7,890 nt of DNA from positions 1-7,890 of the forward strand of contig PMHN01000332.1 of assembly GCA_003156695.1 (NCBI GenBank). Direction: 5' to 3'. The stretch comes from Gammaproteobacteria bacterium. Its GTDB lineage: Bacteria > Pseudomonadota > Gammaproteobacteria > Steroidobacterales > Steroidobacteraceae. Made by a program: the position numbers and the translations under genes. The notes beneath the pieces were generated by a model. That model had not been told where the DNA came from and did no database searches. It was given only the letters and a program-made list of their open reading frames with translations. Positions 1 through 6,715 of this stretch are shown here, in pieces; positions within the stretch are counted from its first letter, which is position 1, and each line of letters starts with the position of its first letter.

Positions 1-1310
1 GACAGCACGGTGAAGCCCACTTCGCGCGCGCCCTGGATCGCGGCCTGCATGCGCGGCATGCCCGCTTCCAGGTGGCGCGTGATGTTCTCGAGCACCACGA
101 TGGCATCATCCACCACGAAACCGGTGGCGACGATGAGCGCCATGAGCGACAGGTTGTCAAGACTGTAGCCGAGCAGATACATCGCCCCGAAGGTGCCGAG
201 GAGCGAAATCGGCACCGCCACCGCCGGCACCAGGGTAGCCCGCCAGTTGCGCAGGAACAGGAACACCACCATGATCACCAGCCCGATCGAGCGCGCCAGC
301 GTCCACTCGACATCGTGCAGCGAGGCGCGGATGGTGACGGTGCGGTCGTTGGCGACCTTGATGTCGATGTCGGTGGGAATCGAGGCCTTGAGCGCCGGGA
401 TCAGGGCGATGACGCGATCCACGGTGTCGATGATGTTGGCGCCGGGTTGACGGTAGAGGATCACGAGCACCGCCGGCTTACCGTTGGCTAACCCCAGGTT
501 GCGGATGTTCTCGACTGAGTCCTGAACTTCCGCGACGTCTGAGAGACGCACCGGCGCGCCGTTACGGTAGGCGATCACCATGTCGTGATATTCGGCCGCC
601 TTGCTCGCCTGGTCGTTGGTGTATAGCTGGTAGCGCCGGCCACCGAAGTCGATCGAGCCCTTCGGCGTGTTGGCGTTGGCCGCTGCGAGCGCCGCGCGCA
701 CGTCCTCGAGCCCGATGCCGTACTTGAAGAGCGCGCTCGGATTCAACTCGACACGCACCGCGGGCAGGGAACTGCCGCCTATGGTCACCTGGCCGATGCC
801 GCTCACCTGCGACAGCTTCTGCGCCAGGATGGTGTCGGCGGCGTCGTAGAGCTGCCCGGCGGTGAGGGTTTGGGAGGTCAGGGTGAGAATCAGGATCGGC
901 GCGTCCGCCGGATTCACCTTGCGGTAGGTCGGATTGCTGCGCAGCGCGGTCGGAAGATCCGCGCGCGCCGCGTTGATCGCCGCCTCGACGTCGCGCGCGG
1001 CGCCGTCGATATCGCGGTCGAGGCCGAACTGCAGCGTGACGCGCGTGGCGCCGGTGGAGCTCGAGGAGGTCATCTCGGTCACATCGGCGATCTGGCCCAG
1101 ATGCCGCTCGAGAGGCGTGGCCACGGTCGCCGCCATGACGTCGGGACTGGCCCCGGCCATCGACGCGGATACCGAGATCGTCGGGAAATCCACCTGCGGG
1201 AGCGGTGCCACCGGCAGCTTGAAGTAGGCGATGGCCCCGGCGAGCGCCACCCCGATCGAGAGCAGGGTCGTCGCGACAGGGCGGCGGATGAAGGGGTCCG
1301 AGGGGCTCAT
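1..1310 (-). CDS. mdtC: RND multidrug efflux transporter, MdtC-like subunit (C-terminal part cut off by window edge)
   Basis: Inner-membrane RND proton/drug antiporter subunit. In the E. coli MdtABC pump it forms a heterotrimer with MdtB. The first 436 residues are visible and the frame stays open to the left edge; the family is about 1,025 residues. Seen in the translation: TM1 with [15 protein letters not shown] near residues 8-23, the family signature [11 protein letters not shown] around 34-44, the porter region with [14 protein letters not shown], then TM2 to TM4. TM4 carries the proton-relay aspartates D401 and D402 in [14 protein letters not shown]. The motifs [17 protein letters not shown] and [14 protein letters not shown] fit MdtC better than MdtB (MdtB has SALPEVDYP and GGQRPAVR). 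The ATG start overlaps the mdtB stop as ATGA. Only a weak upstream GGCAG resembles a Shine-Dalgarno sequence, so translational coupling is likely. I read about 330 of the 436 codons by hand, including positions 1 to 960, and found no frameshift. Family assignment is firm; drug range cannot be read from sequence. Confidence 0.95.
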   Translation of the reverse strand, partial: MSPSDPFIRRPVATTLLSIGVALAGAIAYFKLPVAPLPQVDFPTISVSASMAGASPDVMAATVATPLERHLGQIADVTEMTSSSSTGATRVTLQFGLDRDIDGAARDVEAAINAARADLPTALRSNPTYRKVNPADAPILILTLTSQTLTAGQLYDAADTILAQKLSQVSGIGQVTIGGSSLPAVRVELNPSALFKYGIGLEDVRAALAAANANTPKGSIDFGGRRYQLYTNDQASKAAEYHDMVIAYRNGAPVRLSDVAEVQDSVENIRNLGLANGKPAVLVILYRQPGANIIDTVDRVIALIPALKASIPTDIDIKVANDRTVTIRASLHDVEWTLARSIGLVIMVVFLFLRNWRATLVPAVAVPISLLGTFGAMYLLGYSLDNLSLMALIVATGFVVDDAIVVLENITRHLEAGMPRMQAAIQGAREVGFTVL

Positions 1311-4300
1311 TCTGCCGGCGATCCGCTGGTCGTGGCTCCGAGCCAGCCGGTCACGCGGCGCTCCAGGCGGTCAAAGTACAGATAAATAACGGGCGTCGTG
1401 AACAGCGTCAGCATCTGGGAGAGGATCAGGCCGCCGACGATGGTGATACCGAGCGGGTGACGCAGCTCAGAGCCGGTGCCCGTGCCGAGCATGAGCGGCA
1501 GTGCGCCCAGGAGCGCCGCCATGGTGGTCATGAGGATCGGCCGGAACCGCAGGAGCGAGGCGTGGTAGATCGCATCCCGCGGCGCCATGCCCTGTTCGCG
1601 CTCGGCGACGAGCGCGAAGTCAATCATCATGATCGCGTTTTTCTTCACGATGCCGATGAGGAGAATGATGCCGATGATGCCGATCACGCCCAGGTCATCG
1701 CGTGCGATGAGGAGCGCCAGCAGCGCGCCGACGCCGGCCGAGGGCAGCGTCGAGAGGATGGTGATCGGGTGGATGAAACTCTCGTACAGGACGCCCAGCA
1801 CGATGTAGACGGTGACGATCGCCGCGATGATGAGGAATATCTCGTTGCCGAGGGTCGCCTGGAATGCCAGCGCCGCGCCCTGGAAGGTCGTCATCACGCT
1901 CGCCGGCAGGTTGATGTCGGTTTCGGCTTTGCGGATGGCGTCGACCGCATCCCCGAGTGCCGCTCCCGAAGCGAGGTTGAACGACACGGTGGTCGCGGGG
2001 AACTGGCCGAGATGATCGATCGACAAGGGCGCGCTGAGCGTTGACACCTTCACCAGCGCCGTCAACGGCACCTGTCCCCCGACCGCCGTGGCCGACGGCA
2101 GGTAGATGGTGCTGAGGGAGTCGAGCGAGGCCATCATCGAGGCGTCGGCCTGCAGGATCACGCGGTACTGGTTCGATTGCGTAAATATGGTCGAGACGAT
2201 GCGCTGGCCGAAGGCATCGTAGAGCGCGTTGTCGACGGTGGCGGGCGTGATGCCAAAGCGCCCGGCGGTATCGCGATCGATGGTGAGGTACGCGGACAGC
2301 CCCTGGTTTTCCTGGTCACTGGCGACATCCTCGAGCTGCGGCAGCTGCTGCAGCCGGTCGACCAGCTTCGGCACCCAGGTGTTGAATTCGGCCGGGTTCG
2401 TGTCCTCGAGAACGAACTGGTACTGGGTACGGCTCACGGTGGTGTCGATCGACAGGTCCTGCACCGGCTGCATGTAGATCGAGATACCGGTGACGTCCGC
2501 GGTCTCCTTCTGCAGGCGGCGGATGATGTCGCTGGCGGAGGCGGAGCGGGCATCGACGGGCTTGAGGTTGATCAGCATGCGGCCGCTGTTGAGCGTGATG
2601 TTGGTGCCGTCCACGCCGATGAAGGACGACAGGCTCACGACGTCCTGATCCTTCAGGATCGCCGCCGCCATGGTCGCCTGACGCTGCGCCATGTCGCCGT
2701 AGGAGACTGATTGGGGCGCCTCGGTGATCGCCTGGATCAGGCCAGTGTCCTGCACCGGGAAAAAACCCTTCGGGATGAATACGTAGAGGAGGATGGTCAG
2801 CACCAGGGTGGCGATGGCCACCATGAGCGTGAGCGGCTGGCGATCGAGCACCCACTTCAGGCCCTTACCGTAGAGATCGATGAGCGCCTGGAACTTCTCA
2901 TTCGACCAGCGCGCGATGCCCGACTCCTCCCCCGGCTCATGGTGGCGCAGCAGCTTCGCGCACAGCATGGGCACGAGGGTGAGCGAGACCACCGCGGAAA
3001 TGACGATGGTTACGCTGAGCGTGATGGCGAACTCGTGGAACAGGCGTCCCACCACATCGCCCATGAACAGCAGCGGAATCAGCACCGCGATCAGGGATAC
3101 GGTCAGGGACACGATGGTAAAGCCGATTTCGCCTGCGCCCCTGAGCGCGGCCTCCAGCGGCGCCATGCCTTGCTCGATGTAGCGCGAGATGTTCTCGATC
3201 ATGACGATGGCATCGTCGACCACGAAGCCGGTGGCGATGGTGAGCGCCATCAGCGACAGGTTGTTGAGACTGAAGCCGACCAGGTACATGACCGCGAGCG
3301 TCCCGACCAGCGACAACGGCACGGAGAGGCTCGGAATGAATGTTGCGGGGATGCTGCGCAGGAACAGGAAAATCACCAGCACCACCAGAACCACGGCGAG
3401 CGACAGTTCGAACTCCACGTCGTGCACGGAGGCGCGGATGGTGTTGGTGCGGTCGGTGAGGATCACCACATTGGCCGCCTGCGGCAGCGTCGCCGAGAGA
3501 TCCGGCAGCAGCTTCTTGATGCGGTCGACGACCTGGATCACGTTGGCGCCGGGCTGGCGCTGGATGTTGAGGATGATGCCGGGGGTGTTGTTCACCCAGC
3601 CGGCCAGATAAGTATTCTCGGCGCCGTTGACGACCTCGGCGACGTCTGACAGGCGCACCGGGTTGCCGTTCTTGTAGGCGATGATGATGGTCTGGTAGTC
3701 GCGCGGATCCTGGATCTGGTCGTTGGCGTTGAGTGCCCAGGAGCGCGCCGGACCGTCGAGCGTGCCCTTGGGCGAATTCACGTTGGCGTTGCCGATGGTC
3801 GTACGCAGGTCGTCGATGTTCAGGCCGTAGGCTGCGAGCGCCCGCACGTTGGCGACGATGCGCACTGCGGGACGCTGGCCGCCGCTCACGCTTACCAGTC
3901 CCACGCCTTCGATCTGCGAGATCTTTTGCGCCATGCGCGTATCGGCGAGGTCCTCGAGCGCCGTCAGCGGGAGCGTTGTGGATGTGATCCCGAGGGTGAG
4001 GATCGGCGCATCGGCCGGATTCACCTTGGCGTAAATGGGCGGCGCGGGCAGATCCGACGGCAGCAGGTTGCCGGCCGCATTGATCGCCGCCTGGACCTCC
4101 TGCTCGGCGATGTCGAGATTCAGGTTCAGGCTGAACTGCAGCGTGATGACGGAGGAGCCCCCGGAGCTCGTCGAGGACATCTGGTTCAGTCCGGGCATCT
4201 GTCCGAACTGCACCTCCAGCGGCGCCGTGACCGAGGAGGTCATGACCTCCGGGCTCGCTCCCGGATAGAAGGTCTGCACCTGGATTGTCGGGTAGTCGAC

Positions 4301-4417
4301 TTCCGGCAGCGCAGAGAGCGGCAGGAAACCGTACGCCACGATCCCGACAAGCAGGATCGCCACCATCAGCAGCGAAGTGCCGACCGGCCGCAGGATGAAT
4401 ATGCGGGACGGGTTCAT
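1307..4417 (-). CDS. mdtB: RND multidrug efflux transporter, MdtB-like subunit
   Basis: Complete RND inner-membrane proton/drug antiporter subunit of 1,036 residues (E. coli MdtB is about 1,040). Diagnostic MdtB-like features are [14 protein letters not shown] in TM1, [19 protein letters not shown] near 36-54, SGGQRPAVR near 178-186 and QRQPGAN near 286-292. TM2-TM6 span roughly 338-490. TM4 holds the proton-relay pair D401/D402 in [16 protein letters not shown]7 is near 529-547, followed by the second porter/docking half. TM8-TM12 span about 860-1012, with the TM10 lysine at about 926 ([14 protein letters not shown]), equivalent to AcrB K940. All expected relay residues are present, so the subunit looks functional. 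I chose [13 protein letters not shown] as the start because it aligns with family N-termini and sits 13 bp after the mdtA stop. The frame is open for 46 further codons upstream, but those overlap mdtA and read as low-complexity Arg/Ala. No clear ribosome site is seen, which suggests coupling to mdtA. Confidence 0.96.
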   Translation of the reverse strand: MNPSRIFILRPVGTSLLMVAILLVGIVAYGFLPLSALPEVDYPTIQVQTFYPGASPEVMTSSVTAPLEVQFGQMPGLNQMSSTSSGGSSVITLQFSLNLNLDIAEQEVQAAINAAGNLLPSDLPAPPIYAKVNPADAPILTLGITSTTLPLTALEDLADTRMAQKISQIEGVGLVSVSGGQRPAVRIVANVRALAAYGLNIDDLRTTIGNANVNSPKGTLDGPARSWALNANDQIQDPRDYQTIIIAYKNGNPVRLSDVAEVVNGAENTYLAGWVNNTPGIILNIQRQPGANVIQVVDRIKKLLPDLSATLPQAANVVILTDRTNTIRASVHDVEFELSLAVVLVVLVIFLFLRSIPATFIPSLSVPLSLVGTLAVMYLVGFSLNNLSLMALTIATGFVVDDAIVMIENISRYIEQGMAPLEAALRGAGEIGFTIVSLTVSLIAVLIPLLFMGDVVGRLFHEFAITLSVTIVISAVVSLTLVPMLCAKLLRHHEPGEESGIARWSNEKFQALIDLYGKGLKWVLDRQPLTLMVAIATLVLTILLYVFIPKGFFPVQDTGLIQAITEAPQSVSYGDMAQRQATMAAAILKDQDVVSLSSFIGVDGTNITLNSGRMLINLKPVDARSASASDIIRRLQKETADVTGISIYMQPVQDLSIDTTVSRTQYQFVLEDTNPAEFNTWVPKLVDRLQQLPQLEDVASDQENQGLSAYLTIDRDTAGRFGITPATVDNALYDAFGQRIVSTIFTQSNQYRVILQADASMMASLDSLSTIYLPSATAVGGQVPLTALVKVSTLSAPLSIDHLGQFPATTVSFNLASGAALGDAVDAIRKAETDINLPASVMTTFQGAALAFQATLGNEIFLIIAAIVTVYIVLGVLYESFIHPITILSTLPSAGVGALLALLIARDDLGVIGIIGIILLIGIVKKNAIMMIDFALVAEREQGMAPRDAIYHASLLRFRPILMTTMAALLGALPLMLGTGTGSELRHPLGITIVGGLILSQMLTLFTTPVIYLYFDRLERRVTGWLGATTSGSPAE

Positions 4418-4430
4418 GCGGCTGGCGGAC

Positions 4431-5723
4431 TCAGCTACCGCTTTGGTCGCTGCTGGACGGCTTGTGCCGGTGGCCGCCCTGGCCTTGGCCCTGCTGGCCC
4501 TTGGCCTTGGCCGGCCCGGCGGCGCCCGCGGGCTGACGCAGCAGCACCTTGGCACCGTCCTTCAGCTTGTCGGCGCCGTCCACGACCACGATTGCACCGG
4601 GCTGGAGCCCTTGCGTGATGGCAATGTTGGTCGGATCACCCGGGCCGAGCGTGACTTTCTGCACGCTCACTGTCTGGTCCGCATTGACGAGGTACACGTA
4701 GGTACCTGGAGCGCCGCGCTGGATCGCCGCCTGCGGAATGAGTGTCGCGCCGTGCATGGTATCCAGCAGCAGCACGACGTTCACGAACTGCTGCGGGAAC
4801 AGGCTCTCGTCCGTGTTGGGGAAGATTGCCTTGAGCTTGATCGTGCCGGTGGTGGGGTCGATCTGGCTGTCGACCGATTGCAGCGTCCCGCTGGCGAGCT
4901 GCTGCGTGTTGTTGCGGTCCCAGGCGGTGGCCGCCAGTGTCCGGCCCGCGTGCAGCTGCTTGAGCAGCGGCGGAATCTCATCCTCCGCCAGAGTGAATTC
5001 GACCGTGATGGGCTTAATCTGCGTGATCACCACCAGGCCGTTGGGCTCCGCCGGAGTCACGTAATTGCCAACATTCACCTGCTGCAGGCCGACTATGCCG
5101 GGGATAGGCGAGACGATGTGACAGTAGACGAGGTTCAGTTTCGCCGCATCGATCTGGCCCTGGTCGGTTTTCACATTGCCTTCGTCCTGCACGACGAGCG
5201 ACTTCTGCGTGGCGAGCTGCTGCTCGGCGATGGAATCCTGGGTCCACAGCGTCTGATAGCGGTTCAGATCGATGTGAGCGTTGTCCAGCAGCGCCTTGTC
5301 GCGCACCAGCGCGCCCTGCGCCTGCTCGAGCGCCACCTGGTACGGCCGCGGATCGATCAGGATCAGCGGGTCGCCTGCCTTGACCGTCTGACCTTCCTTG
5401 AACGCAATGTGCATGATCTGGCCGGAGATCTGGCTCTGCACCGTGACCGTCGCGAGCGGCGTCACGGCGCCCAGGCCGATGAGCGTGATGGGCATGTCTC
5501 CGGTTTTGGCAGTCGCAGTCACCACCGGCATCGGTCCACCGCTGCCGAAGCGCCCACTGGGTGCGTGCGAGGCTTTCGGCGTCAGGAGCCACGCCAGGAT
5601 CACCAGGCCGACGAGGACGGCGACGATGACGAGCACGCGCCGCGTAAGCAGCCGCTCGCGCCACCCGGGCCGCGCGCCTGAATCGGTAAGGTTGGGGCCA
5701 GGGAAACGGTTTTCGTCGTTCAT
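4431..5723 (-). CDS. mdtA: RND periplasmic adaptor (membrane fusion protein), MdtA-like
   Basis: Adaptor that links the MdtB/MdtC transporter to an outer-membrane TolC-type channel; 430 residues (E. coli MdtA is about 415). Order seen: a cytoplasmic tail (1-29), one N-terminal membrane anchor (about 30-47, [17 protein letters not shown]), a Gly/Ser linker, the first half of the lipoyl domain (about 93-127, [22 protein letters not shown]), an alpha-helical hairpin (about 128-195), the second lipoyl half (ITQIKP boundary near 233-238), a beta-barrel (about 238-325, including [16 protein letters not shown] and [11 protein letters not shown]) and a membrane-proximal domain to about 396. There is no lipobox cysteine, so it is anchored by the helix rather than by lipid. 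The last 35 residues are a Gly/Gln/Lys/His/Ser-rich tail of the kind seen in related adaptors. The ATG is the first possible one: an in-frame TAG lies at 5729-5727. No strong Shine-Dalgarno sequence precedes it. It is the first gene of the efflux operon. Confidence 0.95.
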   Translation of the reverse strand: MNDENRFPGPNLTDSGARPGWRERLLTRRVLVIVAVLVGLVILAWLLTPKASHAPSGRFGSGGPMPVVTATAKTGDMPITLIGLGAVTPLATVTVQSQISGQIMHIAFKEGQTVKAGDPLILIDPRPYQVALEQAQGALVRDKALLDNAHIDLNRYQTLWTQDSIAEQQLATQKSLVVQDEGNVKTDQGQIDAAKLNLVYCHIVSPIPGIVGLQQVNVGNYVTPAEPNGLVVITQIKPITVEFTLAEDEIPPLLKQLHAGRTLAATAWDRNNTQQLASGTLQSVDSQIDPTTGTIKLKAIFPNTDESLFPQQFVNVVLLLDTMHGATLIPQAAIQRGAPGTYVYLVNADQTVSVQKVTLGPGDPTNIAITQGLQPGAIVVVDGADKLKDGAKVLLRQPAGAAGPAKAKGQQGQGQGGHRHKPSSSDQSGS

Positions 5724-5815
5724 GAGCTAGGCCACAGTAAAGGCGTTCGGATGCCGTGTTGATTCAAGCGCCGCCATGCGGCACGGTCGCACGTCGTCTG
5801 TGCGGAGGCGAGCAG

Positions 5816-5850
5816 GCCTCCCTCCACCGACGCGCCCAGGGGATGGAGGC
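5816..5850 (-). promoter_or_regulatory. Possible stem-loop in the mdtABC leader
   Basis: GCCTCC at 5816-5821 can pair with GGAGGC at 5845-5850. In a shifted register CCTCCA at 5821-5826 can pair with TGGAGG at 5844-5849. The two pairings share bases and exclude each other. A smaller hairpin, GCCGC-CAT-GCGGC, sits closer to mdtA at 5770-5782. Neither is followed by a T-run. In such GC-rich DNA short stems arise easily by chance, so a regulatory role is only a possibility. Confidence 0.2.
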
Positions 5851-5870
5851 GTACCATAACAGCCACACGT

Positions 5871-5886
5871 CTTAACAAACGTTAAG
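5871..5886. promoter_or_regulatory. Perfect inverted repeat, candidate repressor operator
   Basis: CTTAAC-AAAC-GTTAAG: two perfect 6-bp arms around a 4-bp spacer, directly downstream (mdtA direction) of the TATAAA hexamer at 5895-5890. A site here would cover the expected transcription start, which is a classic repression position. The symmetry and 16-bp size fit dimeric helix-turn-helix regulators such as the TetR or MarR families, but no regulator gene is visible in the window. No T-run follows on either strand, which argues against a terminator. The repeat itself is certain; its function is inferred. Confidence 0.5.
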
Positions 5887-5889
5887 GCT

Positions 5890-5895
5890 TTTATA
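5890..5895 (-). promoter_or_regulatory. Candidate -10 hexamer TATAAA for mdtABC
   Basis: On the minus strand TATAAA matches the sigma-70 -10 consensus at 5 of 6 positions. The best -35 partner I can find is TGGACT (5916-5911), 4 of 6 matches but with a short 15-bp spacer, so the match is weak. An alternative is the extended -10 TGTTATGGT at 5861-5853, which has no good -35 either. Both would place the inverted repeat at 5871-5886 within or next to the promoter. The exact start site cannot be fixed from sequence. Confidence 0.3.
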
Positions 5896-5927
5896 AGAAC
5901 TGCAAAACCGAGTCCAGTCGATTCATT

Positions 5928-5943
5928 TTAGCCGATTAGCCGA
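5928..5943. repeat. 8-bp perfect tandem duplication TTAGCCGA x2 at the dioxygenase stop codon
   Basis: TTAGCCGATTAGCCGA reads as two exact 8-bp copies. On the minus strand the dioxygenase TAA stop (5938-5936) lies at the end of the first copy met by the ribosome, so the second copy is entirely 3' untranslated. It most likely arose by replication slippage and has no evident effect on the protein, which keeps the family C-terminus SMLAVQFG. Confidence 0.6.
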
Positions 5944-6715
5944 ACTGTACCGCGAGCATCGACACCGAGCCGCCATCCATTCCGGTGACCGGGAAGCTCG
6001 GGCGCTCCCCGGGGAAGCTGGCGCCCACAACGTAGAGCAGGGGCAGGTAATGCTCGGGCGTTGGGACCGACAGCTGCGCATCCTGCCCTCCCGCCATGTA
6101 GTCCACCAGCGCCTGTGTATCGCCCGTTTCGAGGCGCTGGCGCACATCGGCTTCAAAGCGCTGCGCCCAGTCGTAGGGCTCGCGCGGGTGCCGGCCCCAG
6201 GCGTAGGTGTGGAGGTTGTGCACGACATCGCCGCTGCCCAGGACGAGGATTCCCTCCTCCCGCAGTGCCCGCAGGCGCATGCCAATCTCGTGATGAAAGC
6301 TGCCAGGCTGCCTCTCATCAATACTCAGCTGCACGACCGGCACGTTGGCGCGCGGGTACATATGACACAGCACCGACCAGGTGCCGTGGTCGAGGCCCCA
6401 GCTGTGGTCAGCCTGCACAGGCAGGGGCCCGAGCAGCTGCTGAACCCGCGCTGCAAGCGCGGGGTCCCCCGGTGCCGCGTAGTGCACCGCAAACAACTCG
6501 CGCGGGAATCCCCCGAAGTCATGGATGGTGCGCGGTGCTGGCATCGCGGTGACGCGCGTGTCGGGCACGTACCAGTGGGCCGAGATCGAGAGCACGGCGC
6601 GCGGCGCGGGCAGCCGTGCACCCAGTTCGGCCCAGGCGCGCGTCCAGTCGTTGCGATCCAGGGCGTTCATCGGATTGCCGTGACCGACGAACAAGGCGGG
6701 CATGCGGGCGCTCAT
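5936..6715 (-). CDS. ygiD: YgiD-like extradiol ring-cleavage dioxygenase (DODA-type, LigB superfamily)
   Basis: Cytosolic metal-dependent enzyme of 259 residues, close to E. coli YgiD (about 260-270), which is reported to open the ring of L-DOPA as a 4,5-extradiol dioxygenase. Seen in order: PALFVGHGNPMNAL with H12, SISAHWYV with H47, TIHDFGGFPRELF near 63-75, WGLDHGTW with H110, VQLSID near 128-133, SGDVVHNL with H166 and PTPEHYLPLLYVVGA with H222. H12, H47 and H222 line up with the metal-binding histidines of YgiD, so the site looks intact. The frame is open further upstream, but I chose the ATG at 6715, which overlaps the channel stop as ATGA and gives a family-like N-terminus. ATG at 6703 (MPALFVGHG) is the alternative. 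There is no strong ribosome site, so coupling to the channel gene is likely. The natural substrate here is unknown; a catechol-type aromatic is the family expectation. Confidence 0.93.
   Translation of the reverse strand: MSARMPALFVGHGNPMNALDRNDWTRAWAELGARLPAPRAVLSISAHWYVPDTRVTAMPAPRTIHDFGGFPRELFAVHYAAPGDPALAARVQQLLGPLPVQADHSWGLDHGTWSVLCHMYPRANVPVVQLSIDERQPGSFHHEIGMRLRALREEGILVLGSGDVVHNLHTYAWGRHPREPYDWAQRFEADVRQRLETGDTQALVDYMAGGQDAQLSVPTPEHYLPLLYVVGASFPGERPSFPVTGMDGGSVSMLAVQFG

Larger units (their letters stand above)
5724..5935. other. Intergenic region between dioxygenase and mdtA; probable control region of mdtABC
   Basis: This is the only real gap in the window. Its right third (about 5855-5935) is clearly AT-richer than anything around it and carries an inverted repeat and a TATAAA hexamer in the mdtA direction. 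The left two thirds return to high GC and would form a leader of roughly 160 nt ahead of mdtA. I see no open frame with coding character, and no rho-independent terminator (no GC stem followed by a T-run) for the upstream channel-dioxygenase pair. Calling it the mdtABC promoter region is inference from position and composition. Confidence 0.6.

Noticed and set aside
870..1385. 171-codon plus-strand open frame antisense to the mdtC/mdtB junction
   Set aside because: Arg/Gly/His-rich shadow that crosses two firmly identified genes on the other strand.
2316..2855. 179-codon minus-strand frame inside mdtB in another reading frame
   Set aside because: An out-of-frame reading of mdtB (His/Arg/Pro/Ala-rich); mdtB itself is uninterrupted, so no frameshift is implied.
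2711..3649. 312-codon plus-strand open frame antisense to mdtB
   Set aside because: The translation is rich in H, D, R, G and Q, typical of a complementary-strand shadow; no signature motifs or membrane segments.
1..4417. Possible single broken or duplicated RND gene instead of two genes
   Set aside because: The two proteins carry distinct MdtB and MdtC signatures and a clean ATGA junction, matching the known two-transporter MdtABC layout.
4418..4555. 46-codon N-terminal extension of mdtB
   Set aside because: It overlaps the end of mdtA and encodes low-complexity Arg/Ala/Pro; the family N-terminus begins at the ATG at 4417.
4377..5681. 434-codon plus-strand open frame antisense to mdtA
   Set aside because: It mirrors mdtA in a GC-rich genome. 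Its translation is Arg/His/Asp/Leu-rich low complexity with no recognisable domain, while the minus strand gives a full MdtA.
5871..5886. Inverted repeat as a rho-independent terminator
   Set aside because: The arms are AT-rich and short, and no T-run follows on the minus strand.
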